A DNA stretch of 64,000 bases from positions 1-64,000 of the forward strand of contig JAOARV010000042.1 of NCBI GenBank assembly GCA_025210395.1, written 5' to 3'. A program made the translations under genes and the position numbers. This document shows, one piece after another, positions 1 to 7,251 of this stretch (its first letter is position 1; every line of letters begins with the position of its first letter). This DNA is from Marinisporobacter sp. GTDB taxonomy: Bacteria > Bacillota > Clostridia > Peptostreptococcales > Thermotaleaceae. The notes under the pieces were generated by a model. It was given only the letters and a program-made list of their open reading frames with translations, was not told where the DNA came from and did no database searches.

Positions 1-1
1 A

Positions 2-82
2 AAAGATTTAGCGCTAAATGTAAAGACTGTTCTTCGGCATCTTCAGATTCCTGAAACCATCTATGTCCGTGGTTCATCATAA
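2..82 (+). CDS. 3' end of an unidentified gene (partial)
   Basis: An open frame enters from the left edge and ends with TAA at 80-82, encoding about 26 residues that finish in ...IYVRGSS. The composition looks protein-like, but the piece is too short to assign to a family. The other two forward frames are less convincing. It is separated from the downstream ABC exporter by about 170 bases with no clear terminator. Confidence 0.4.
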   Translation, partial: KDLALNVKTVLRHLQIPETIYVRGSS

Positions 83-252
83 AAAGTAGCATTTTAATTA
101 TTCTGGAATTCTATATACTTCAGCGGAATATGAGGTATATAAAGAAAAATCAGTATTTATAGCTATTTTGTCTGTTTTCTTTCGCGTGATAAAAAATAAT
201 TGTTTGGTACATACTGATACTATAAATAAGTATTTTGAAGAGAGGTACAAAT

Positions 253-1107
253 ATGTTTGAAGTGAAAAATTTAAATTTCAAGTACCCTAAGAATAAAGAA
301 AGTACCATAAAAGGAATTACTTTTCATATGAAAGATGGAGAAATATTGGGTCTTTTAGGACCTAGTGGTGTAGGAAAAAGTACTACACAAAAGATATTGA
401 TTAAGCTTTTAAGTCGGTATGATGGAGAAGTATTATATAGGGGAAAAGATTTAAAAACATATGGAAAAGATTTTTATCAGGATATTGGAGTAGGATTTGA
501 AATGCCTGTTCATTTTTCAAAGCTTACAGCTGAGGAGAATCTAAGCTTTTTCAAAAAGCTATATAAGGTTAATGGGGATACAGATCATTTATTAAAGCAA
601 GTAGGTCTTTATGAAGATAGAAATAAAAAGATCAATGAATATTCAAAAGGCATGAAGGTGAGACTCAACTTTGTAAGAGCATTACTAAATAATCCTAAAG
701 TTTTATTTCTAGATGAACCTACCAATGGATTAGATCCTAAAAATGCAAGGATTATGAAGGAAATGGTGAAAACATTTCAGAAAAAAGGTGGTACCGTTTT
801 GTTAACAACTCATCTCATGAATGATGTGGATGAACTATGTGATCGAGTGGCTTTTATGGTAGATGGAAAAATAGCAGAAATTGATACGCCTAAAAATCTA
901 AAGATTAAGCATGGAAAAAGAGAAGTAGCGGTAGAATATAAAGAAGATAACTCTGTGAAGAAGGGAACTTTTAATTTAGATAATTTAGGCAAAAATGAAG
1001 AATTTTTAGAAATTATAAAAAGTAAAGAAATTATCACTATGCATAGTAAAGAAACTTCCCTGGATGATATATTCATTAAAGTGACAGGGGTGAAAGAGGA
1101 TGAATAA
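253..1107 (+). CDS. ABC-2 type exporter, ATP-binding protein
   Basis: Cytoplasmic ATPase of about 284 residues that should power the two membrane proteins encoded next. Visible motifs are a Walker A loop GPSGVGKST at about residues 36-44, a degenerate signature YSKGM at about 130, Walker B LFLDEPTNGLD at about 151 and an H-loop TTH at about 181. The degenerate signature is typical of the DrrA/NatA/CcmA exporter group. I chose ATG 253 because AGAGGT lies 6 bases upstream; an in-frame TTG at 235 lies upstream of that site. The stop overlaps the next start by 8 bases, which indicates translational coupling. The substrate is unknown; drugs, peptides or lipids are usual for the family. Confidence 0.9.
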   Translation: MFEVKNLNFKYPKNKESTIKGITFHMKDGEILGLLGPSGVGKSTTQKILIKLLSRYDGEVLYRGKDLKTYGKDFYQDIGVGFEMPVHFSKLTAEENLSFFKKLYKVNGDTDHLLKQVGLYEDRNKKINEYSKGMKVRLNFVRALLNNPKVLFLDEPTNGLDPKNARIMKEMVKTFQKKGGTVLLTTHLMNDVDELCDRVAFMVDGKIAEIDTPKNLKIKHGKREVAVEYKEDNSVKKGTFNLDNLGKNEEFLEIIKSKEIITMHSKETSLDDIFIKVTGVKEDE

Positions 1108-1825
1108 TATAAGCGTTTTATTTATAGGAGAACTTCAACGAATGAAGAAATATAATATTTTATCAGCAAGCTTTGTCCTTTCGTTGATTTGGATTGGCGT
1201 TCTTCAATTTACAGACATTCAAGATGTTAGTTACTTATTTCCCTTGTTGATTTTTATAGATGTAACTTCTATGGCCATGTTGATGATTGGTGTAACTATG
1301 TTTTTTGAAAAACAAGAAGGCGTTATAAAAACTTTATTGATTTCTCCTATTAGTAAAGGAGAATATATTATAAGCAAAACTTGTGCAAATATTATTTCTA
1401 ATCTAATAACCTTGGTGATTATATATTTTTATGCAAAGCTATTTAAAGAAATCCATGTAAAGCTTATTCCATTACTAGGGTTTGTCATATTGATTGCCTT
1501 TTTTCATTCTATGATTGGCTTTGTCCTTACTTATTATTCAAGGGATTTTACAGAATTATTAATTGGTATGATCAAATATAGTTTTATATTGATGATACCA
1601 GTATTATTAGAACAGGTAGGACTTATTAAAAATGAATTCATTAAAAAACTCTTTTATATGCTTCCTACAAAAGCTGCACTCGTTTTGTTACAATCTTGTG
1701 TAGGAGGAATTAAAAATTGGGAGAGTGTTTTTTCTACCCTATATTTACTTATTATTTCCATATTATTATACTTTTTTATCCATAAAAAATTTGATGAATT
1801 TGCCATAAAGGAAAGTGGTGTTTAA
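1100..1825 (+). CDS. ABC-2 type exporter, membrane subunit 1
   Basis: Integral membrane protein of 241 residues with about six hydrophobic segments. The middle contains the ABC-2 hallmark EKQEGVIKTLLISPIS, where a soluble loop after the second segment contacts the ATPase. It starts inside the last codons of the ATPase gene and is followed by a second, similar-sized permease, so the exporter is probably a heterodimeric membrane pore with one kind of ATPase. The sequence gives no clue to the substrate. Confidence 0.85.
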   Translation: MNNISVLFIGELQRMKKYNILSASFVLSLIWIGVLQFTDIQDVSYLFPLLIFIDVTSMAMLMIGVTMFFEKQEGVIKTLLISPISKGEYIISKTCANIISNLITLVIIYFYAKLFKEIHVKLIPLLGFVILIAFFHSMIGFVLTYYSRDFTELLIGMIKYSFILMIPVLLEQVGLIKNEFIKKLFYMLPTKAALVLLQSCVGGIKNWESVFSTLYLLIISILLYFFIHKKFDEFAIKESGV

Positions 1826-1826
1826 T

Positions 1827-2549
1827 ATGTATGGGAGTTTTATAAAAAGTGAATTCAAAAAATGGAAAAGAGATCCGTTGATGGGATTTATGATATTTTA
1901 CCCAGTGATATTTGGTGTAATAGGAAGATATTTACTTCCTTTTATAGCGGAAAATAGTGATTTTCATATAAAACTTTATGCAGATTTAATTGTTGTTATC
2001 TTAACATTAATGACGCCGCAAATTTATGGAGGATTGATAGCTTTTTCTATTTTAGAGGATCGAGATGATCATATTTTTACATCTATAAGGGTTACACCCC
2101 TTAGTATTCATCAGTTTTTATCTTTTCGATTAATCATTGTTACGATACTTTCCTTTTTAGCTTGTGTTTATGTCATGTGGTTTTCAGATATTGGAGATTT
2201 TTCTATGAAGAACATAGTAAGCATTTCTTTATTAGCATCTTTAGCTGCACCTATGACAGGATTATTGATCAATGTCTTGTCTAATAATAAAATTGAAGGG
2301 TTTGCAGTCATGAAAGGGACAGGAATTATACTGATTTTTCCTATTATTGCCTTGTTTTTTATAGATAAAAAAGAATTTTTATTTTCTTTTGCACCAGGCT
2401 TTTGGCCTGCAAAGGCAATTAGTAGCTTAATTAGAGGAAAAGGACTTTTGCTTTTAACCTATTATCAATATTATTTTATAGGATTTGTATATATCCTATT
2501 GCTAAATGTAATGGTTTATAGAATATTTTTACGAAAAGCAAAAATATAG
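1827..2549 (+). CDS. ABC-2 type exporter, membrane subunit 2
   Basis: Second permease subunit, about 240 residues with about six membrane segments. The loop LEDRDDHIFTSIRVTPLS corresponds to the ABC-2 coupling region. I chose ATG 1827 because an AAGGAAA site ends at 1813; two in-frame GTG codons at 1815 and 1818 lie too close to it. The first permease gene ends 2 bases upstream, so the three genes form one operon. No terminator is obvious before the metY promoter at 2561. Confidence 0.85.
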   Translation: MYGSFIKSEFKKWKRDPLMGFMIFYPVIFGVIGRYLLPFIAENSDFHIKLYADLIVVILTLMTPQIYGGLIAFSILEDRDDHIFTSIRVTPLSIHQFLSFRLIIVTILSFLACVYVMWFSDIGDFSMKNIVSISLLASLAAPMTGLLINVLSNNKIEGFAVMKGTGIILIFPIIALFFIDKKEFLFSFAPGFWPAKAISSLIRGKGLLLLTYYQYYFIGFVYILLLNVMVYRIFLRKAKI

Positions 2550-2560
2550 TGAAATTTATC

Positions 2561-2589
2561 TTGACATTATTGTAGAAAAAATATAGAAT
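2561..2589 (+). promoter_or_regulatory. Sigma-A promoter of the metY-metA operon
   Basis: TTGACA at 2561-2566 and TAGAAT at 2584-2589 are separated by exactly 17 bases. The predicted start near 2596 lies just upstream of the SAM riboswitch, as expected. Confidence 0.75.
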
Positions 2590-2618
2590 ATTGATTAAAT
2601 AATTTAATAGTCTGACAA

Positions 2619-2731
2619 TTCTTATCCAGAGAGGTGGAGGGACTGGCCCGAAGAAACCTCGGCAACCAGCAAGCTATAAGCTTGAAAAGGTGCCAAATCC
2701 ATCAGAATTTATTATTCTGAAAGATGAGAAG
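2619..2731 (+). ncRNA. SAM-I (S-box) riboswitch
   Basis: The leader carries the conserved S-box core: AGAGAGGTGGAGGGACTGGCCC at about 2627-2648 with AAACCTCGGCAACC following, then AAGGTGCCAAATCC at about 2687. The P1 stem forms between TTCTTATC at 2619-2626 and GATGAGAA at 2723-2730 with one G-U pair. It precedes metY. When S-adenosylmethionine is bound, P1 forms and the downstream terminator at 2762-2798 should fold and stop transcription. Confidence 0.95.
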
Positions 2732-2761
2732 AAAAATCTATTGTTTATACATAGATGATAA

Positions 2762-2798
2762 GGATCTTCTCCATTTTTCAGGGGAAGATTTTTTTATT
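2762..2798 (+). terminator. Riboswitch-controlled intrinsic terminator
   Basis: A 9-bp stem (ATCTTCTCC against GGGGAAGAT, one G-U) is followed by seven T residues. It lies directly after the SAM riboswitch and just before the metY ribosome site, the standard attenuation arrangement. Confidence 0.85.
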
Positions 2799-2812
2799 AG
2801 GAGGGGATATAC

Positions 2813-4093
2813 GTGGAAAAAAAGTTTAGAAAAGGAACATTATGTGTACAGGGATTGTATGATCCAAAGTCAGGAGAAGCAAGAGTACTACCTATTGTAC
2901 AAAGTACAACTTATAAGTATGATGATTCAGGTGAGGTAGCAGCTTTATTTGATTTAGAAAAAGCAGGACATATGTATTCAAGAATCAGCAATCCTACGGT
3001 TGCTGCATTTGAAGAGAAAATAAATGCATTAGAAGGTGGTGTAGGCGCTGTTGCAGCAGCTTCTGGTCAATCTGCAACCACTTTAGCACTTCTAAATATC
3101 TGTCAAAGTGGGCAGCATATTGTGGCTGCATCTACTATATATGGAGGAACTTATAATCTTTTATCTACGACTTTCAAAAAATTAGGGATAGAAGTATCCT
3201 TTGTAGACCCAGAATCAGACGAAGAAGAGATTCTTAAGCATTTTAAAGAAAATACAAGAGCTATTTTTGGAGAAACCATAGGAAATCCCGGTTTAAATAT
3301 ATTAGATTTTGAAAAATTCACTCGTATTGCAAAGAAAATGGATGTACCATTTATTCTAGATAATACATTAGCAACACCCTACCTTTGTCGTCCTTTTGAA
3401 TTAGGAGCAAATATTGTTATTCACTCAACGACTAAATATACAGATGGGCATGCTACAAGTGTAGGAGGCGTGGTGATTGATGGAGGAAATTTCAATTGGG
3501 ATAATGGAAAATATCCAGAGCTTGTAGAGCCTGACTTAAGCTATCATGGAATTAAATATGTAGAAAGCTTTGGCAAATTAGCATATATCGTTAAGGCACG
3601 GGTACAGCTTTTAAGGGACTATGGGTGCTGTATGAGTCCGTTTAATGCTTTCTTATTCCATTTAGGATTAGAAACACTTCATTTGAGAATGGAAAAACAT
3701 AGCCAAAATGCACTAAAGCTTGCAAAGTTTTTAGAAAATCATGAAAGGGTTAGTTGGGTGAGCTATCCTGCTCTTTCTAATCATTCAAGCTATGAAAAAT
3801 GTAAAAAATATTTACCTAATGGAGCAAGCGGCATTCTTACCTTTGGTATAAAAGGAGGAGCAGAGGCAGGAAAAGAGTTAGCAAAACATTTAAAATTAGT
3901 TGCTTTAGTTGTTCACTTAGGGGATGCAAGAACATCGCTTCTACATCCTGCAAGTACAACCCATAGACAGCTTACGAAGGAGCAGCAAATTGCTTGTGGG
4001 GTTTTGCCTGATTTAATAAGGGTTTCTGTAGGGATTGAAGATGTAGAAGACATCATTGAAGACTTTGATCAAGCATTAAAGAAAATAAAATAA
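2813..4093 (+). CDS. metY: O-acetylhomoserine sulfhydrylase (aminocarboxypropyltransferase)
   Basis: PLP enzyme of the Cys/Met metabolism family, 426 residues, the normal MetY length. It converts O-acetylhomoserine and sulfide to homocysteine (direct sulfhydrylation). The PLP lysine is K208 in IVIHSTTKYTDGH; the MYSRISNPT and ASGQSATT substrate/PLP loops are present near residues 54 and 83. The start is GTG 2813 with AGGAGGGG 6-7 bases upstream. Control is by the SAM-I riboswitch in its leader. metA follows 27 bases after the stop and makes the matching acetylated substrate. Confidence 0.95.
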   Translation: MEKKFRKGTLCVQGLYDPKSGEARVLPIVQSTTYKYDDSGEVAALFDLEKAGHMYSRISNPTVAAFEEKINALEGGVGAVAAASGQSATTLALLNICQSGQHIVAASTIYGGTYNLLSTTFKKLGIEVSFVDPESDEEEILKHFKENTRAIFGETIGNPGLNILDFEKFTRIAKKMDVPFILDNTLATPYLCRPFELGANIVIHSTTKYTDGHATSVGGVVIDGGNFNWDNGKYPELVEPDLSYHGIKYVESFGKLAYIVKARVQLLRDYGCCMSPFNAFLFHLGLETLHLRMEKHSQNALKLAKFLENHERVSWVSYPALSNHSSYEKCKKYLPNGASGILTFGIKGGAEAGKELAKHLKLVALVVHLGDARTSLLHPASTTHRQLTKEQQIACGVLPDLIRVSVGIEDVEDIIEDFDQALKKIK

Positions 4094-4120
4094 AAAAAAT
4101 AATTGAAATGGGGTGTGCTT

Positions 4121-5035
4121 ATGCCAGTAATTGTTCCGAAGCATCTTCCTGCTGTAGATATTTTGATACAAGAAAATATTTTTATTATGAATGAAGCCCG
4201 AGCTATGCATCAGGATATAAGATCTTTAAGGATTGCTATCTTAAATTTAATGCCTAAAAAAATTGAAACAGAAACACAACTACTTTCTTTAATAGCCAAT
4301 AGTCCCATACAAGTAGATGTAACTTTACTCAATCCTAAAACTTATCAATCAAAAAATACTTCTGAAGAGCATCTATTAAATTTTTATAAAACCTTTGAAG
4401 AAGTAAGAGACCAAAAATTTGATGGAATGATTATTACAGGTGCACCTGTTGAACTTATGGAATTTGAAGAGGTTGATTATTGGGATGAATTAAAAGAGAT
4501 TATGAAGTATTCAAAGACAAATGTTATGTCAACCGTATATATATGCTGGGGTGCACAAGCTGGACTTTATCATCATTATGGAGTACCTAAATATGAATTA
4601 AAAGAAAAAATGTTTGGTATTTTTCCACATAGGATCACTAAGAAGAAAACACAGCTTTTAAGAGGCTTTGATGATGAATTTTATGTGCCCCATTCACGTC
4701 ATACGGAGGTTCTTCGAGAGGATATAGAAAAAATATCAGAGCTAGAAATTTTAACGGAATCTGAAGATTCAGGAGTTCATATTGTAGCCAGCAAGGACAG
4801 AAGACAGATTTTTATTACAGGGCACTCAGAATATGATGCTTATACATTAAAAAATGAATATGAAAGAGATGTTAATAAGGGGATGGATATTGCCATACCA
4901 AAGAATTATTTTAAAGATGATGATCCTTCGAAGGAGCCTATTGTAAGATGGAGGGGCCATGCAAATTTATTGTTTAAAAATTGGATTAATTATGTTTATC
5001 AGGTAACTCCTTATAATATAGAAGAAATTGTATAA
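4121..5035 (+). CDS. metA: Homoserine O-acetyltransferase (MetA family)
   Basis: Activates homoserine as the first committed step of methionine synthesis, 304 residues. From ATG 4121 the catalytic residues fall at the positions known for the family: nucleophile Cys142 (VYICWGAQ), His235 and Glu237 (ITGHSEYD). Residue 111 is Glu in [10 protein letters not shown]. In characterised MetA enzymes Glu111 goes with acetyl-CoA and Gly111 with succinyl-CoA, so the acetyl donor is inferred. That matches metY immediately upstream. ATG 4121 is preferred over TTG 4103 because GGGGTG lies 7 bases before it. Confidence 0.93.
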   Translation: MPVIVPKHLPAVDILIQENIFIMNEARAMHQDIRSLRIAILNLMPKKIETETQLLSLIANSPIQVDVTLLNPKTYQSKNTSEEHLLNFYKTFEEVRDQKFDGMIITGAPVELMEFEEVDYWDELKEIMKYSKTNVMSTVYICWGAQAGLYHHYGVPKYELKEKMFGIFPHRITKKKTQLLRGFDDEFYVPHSRHTEVLREDIEKISELEILTESEDSGVHIVASKDRRQIFITGHSEYDAYTLKNEYERDVNKGMDIAIPKNYFKDDDPSKEPIVRWRGHANLLFKNWINYVYQVTPYNIEEIV

Positions 5036-5047
5036 ATAGGTTAAAGT

Positions 5048-5115
5048 GATGGAAGATCATTATATTGTAGGTGAATATGATTATATGCTAGATGATCCTT
5101 CTCATCTTCATTTTT
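5048..5115 (+). terminator. Long hairpin, probable terminator of metY-metA
   Basis: GATGGAAGATCAT at 5048-5060 can pair with ATGATCCTTCTCATC near 5090-5104, and an inner AT-rich hairpin lies between. CATTTTTTC follows. The stem contains bulges, so this is a moderate call. Confidence 0.5.
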
Positions 5116-5296
5116 TCATGATAATATAAGCTGACTTTGGTTAAATGTTTTTAGATAGCTCATAAAATTTATAAATATGGGAAGTGTAAGTGCATGAAAG
5201 GATGGCTAGTGGGTACATTATAAAATAAGCGGTAGATTTAATACAAGAGGAGCTTTGTAAGATCAATGAAAAGATATAAGTTGAAGGAGGAAAATC

Positions 5297-6931
5297 ATGA
5301 GAATACTTGTTATTGGTGCAGTAGCAGCAGGAACTTCAGCCGCAGCAAAAGCTAGAAGAAATGATGATCATGCTGAAATTGTTATATATGAAAGGGATCA
5401 GGATATTTCTTATTCTGGATGTGGTCTTCCTTACTATATTGGAGGAGAAATAGAGGATATTGGAGAACTTACGCCAAGAAATACTGCATTTTTTAAGAAA
5501 AAGTATAATATTGATATTTTCATAGGGCATGAGGTTTTAAACATTCATATAAAAACAAAAGAGTTAGTCATTAAAAACTTATGGACTAAAGAAGTTTTTG
5601 TGGATCAATATGATAAACTAATCATTGCTACAGGTGCTATTCCTTTTATTCCTAAAATAGAAGGGATTGATAGGGAAAATGTATTTTTTCTTAGAAATGT
5701 TCAAAGTGCTAGAAATATTAGAAGCTTTATAGAAAATAAAAAACCTAAAAATGCAGTTATAGCAGGTACTGGATTTATAGGGTTTGAACTACTTGAAAAT
5801 TTAATGAATGAGGGTGTTCCTGTAACGATTGTTGAAAAACAAAATAAGATTACACCAAACCTTGATGAAGATATGGCTGAATTCTTAGAGCATGCATTAA
5901 AACAAAAAAATATAACTATATTAAAAAATATAAGTATGACTAAGATTTTAGAAAACAAGGTAATTCTTCAAGATGGTAGAGAAATAAAAAGTGATATGGT
6001 GATTATGGCAACAGGTGTTAGACCCAATATAACCTTAGCTAAGGAGGCTGGTGTTAAATGTGGTATAACAGGAGCTATAAAAGTAGACGATTCAATGAAG
6101 ACAAATATAAAAGATATTTATGCTTGTGGAGATTGTATAGAAACATTCTCAGTAATTACTAAAAATCCAGTATATAGACCTTTAGGATCTACTGCAAATA
6201 AAACAGGAAGAATAGCAGGGGATGTAGTAACTGGTGGGAGTTTAAGATATAAAGGAAATTTGAGTACAGGGATATTTAAATTATTTGATATGGCTATAGC
6301 AAGTACTGGTTTATCGGAGAAAGAAGCATTAGAGGAAGGTTATGAGATCGTAATAAGTCATAATATTAAACCAGATAAGCCATCTTATTATCATGGGAAA
6401 GAAATGGTTATAAAAGCTATTGCAGATAAGAAAACAGAAAAAATATTAGGAGTACAAATAATAGGGTATGAAGGAGTAGATAAGAGAATTGATGTTTTTG
6501 CTACATTAATAACCTATGGAGCTAAAGTTAATGAATTATTCCATTTGGATTTAGCTTATGCACCCCCATTTTCTACAACAAAAGATCCTGTACATTATAC
6601 AGGGATGATCCTTGACAATGATATTAATCATCATAGACCTATTATAACATCAGAAGAGGTACAAACTTTAATCAATAAGGGAGAAAATCTGCAAGTTATA
6701 GATGCTCGAGTAAATAAACAGTATAGTGAAGCCCATGTGGATACGGCAATCAATTTACCCCATAGCAATTTAAGAGATGAATTAGAAGCTTTAGACAAAA
6801 AAATATTAACAATAACCTATTGTAATAAAGGCGTTACAGGAAATGCAGCTCAAAATATTTTGCTGAATCGTGGATTTAAAAAGGTGTACAATCTTTCAGG
6901 AGGACATAAATTTTATAAGGCTACTAAATAA
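5297..6931 (+). CDS. CoA-disulfide/persulfide reductase with C-terminal rhodanese domain
   Basis: FAD- and NAD(P)H-dependent oxidoreductase of 544 residues. The N-terminal part has a dinucleotide loop starting VIGAVAAGTSAA and the single redox Cys42 in SGCGLPYYIGG, as in CoA-disulfide reductases and NADH oxidases. A second nucleotide loop (AGTGFIGFE) lies near 155 and an FAD motif (IYACGDC) near 275. Residues 450-544 form a rhodanese domain with active-site Cys509 in TYCNKGVTGN. The fusion matches CoADR-RHD/NADH-dependent persulfide reductases, which reduce persulfides or polysulfide. The start has GAAGGAGG 6 bases upstream. It is a single-gene unit ending in the terminator at 6991. Confidence 0.88.
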   Translation: MRILVIGAVAAGTSAAAKARRNDDHAEIVIYERDQDISYSGCGLPYYIGGEIEDIGELTPRNTAFFKKKYNIDIFIGHEVLNIHIKTKELVIKNLWTKEVFVDQYDKLIIATGAIPFIPKIEGIDRENVFFLRNVQSARNIRSFIENKKPKNAVIAGTGFIGFELLENLMNEGVPVTIVEKQNKITPNLDEDMAEFLEHALKQKNITILKNISMTKILENKVILQDGREIKSDMVIMATGVRPNITLAKEAGVKCGITGAIKVDDSMKTNIKDIYACGDCIETFSVITKNPVYRPLGSTANKTGRIAGDVVTGGSLRYKGNLSTGIFKLFDMAIASTGLSEKEALEEGYEIVISHNIKPDKPSYYHGKEMVIKAIADKKTEKILGVQIIGYEGVDKRIDVFATLITYGAKVNELFHLDLAYAPPFSTTKDPVHYTGMILDNDINHHRPIITSEEVQTLINKGENLQVIDARVNKQYSEAHVDTAINLPHSNLRDELEALDKKILTITYCNKGVTGNAAQNILLNRGFKKVYNLSGGHKFYKATK

Positions 6932-6990
6932 TGGACCAAGTAGGAAATAAACTAGAAGAAAATTTTTAAGCTATAATTTTATTGAAACAT

Positions 6991-7022
6991 AAAGAGCCCA
7001 ATGCAAAGGGGCTTTTTATTTT
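6991..7022 (+). terminator. Intrinsic terminator after the CoADR gene
   Basis: AAAGAGCCC and GGGGCTTTTT form a GC-rich stem around an 8-base loop, followed by TTTTTATTTTT. Confidence 0.8.
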
Positions 7023-7066
7023 TATCATATAATCAAGAAATATGTAATTATTTGTTGTTATCCTAC

Positions 7067-7095
7067 TTGACATATAGGTATATGTCAGTTAATAT
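7067..7095 (+). promoter_or_regulatory. Promoter with embedded operator upstream of nrdD
   Basis: TTGACA (7067-7072) and TAATAT (7090-7095) are spaced by 17 bases. The spacer is filled by a perfect dyad, TGACATAT-N4-ATATGTCA at 7068-7087, that overlaps the -35 box, so a repressor bound there would block RNA polymerase. I do not recognise the site. The predicted transcript would have a leader of about 150 bases before nrdD. Confidence 0.6.
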
Positions 7096-7176
7096 TTTTA
7101 TTATGGGAATTACGAATTTAAAATTCAAATAAAAAACATAATAGAGTAAGCCCTTTTCACAAAGACAAGGGTATTT

Positions 7177-7236
7177 TTTACGGTATACATAACTATATAT
7201 AGTATATAAGAAAAAAACAAACACAATATATTGGAC
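7177..7236 (+). promoter_or_regulatory. Tandem NrdR boxes and proximal nrdD promoter
   Basis: ACTATATATAGT at 7192-7203 is a perfect palindrome, and ACACAATATATTGGAC at 7221-7236 is a second copy of the NrdR-box pattern (ACACWATATATWGTGT type). Their centres are 31 bases apart, three helical turns, which is the usual NrdR tandem spacing. A weak promoter, TTTACG at 7177 and TAGTAT at 7200 with 17 bases between, would be covered by the first box. Confidence 0.7.
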
Positions 7237-7251
7237 ATGGAGGATTTGTAA

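Noticed and set aside
2724-2939. Forward open frame overlapping the SAM riboswitch and the start of metY
   Set aside because: It runs through the riboswitch P1 strand and terminator and out of frame into metY; the family match belongs to metY.
5049-5129. 26-codon frame after metA
   Set aside because: No ribosome site; it coincides with the hairpin read as the operon terminator.
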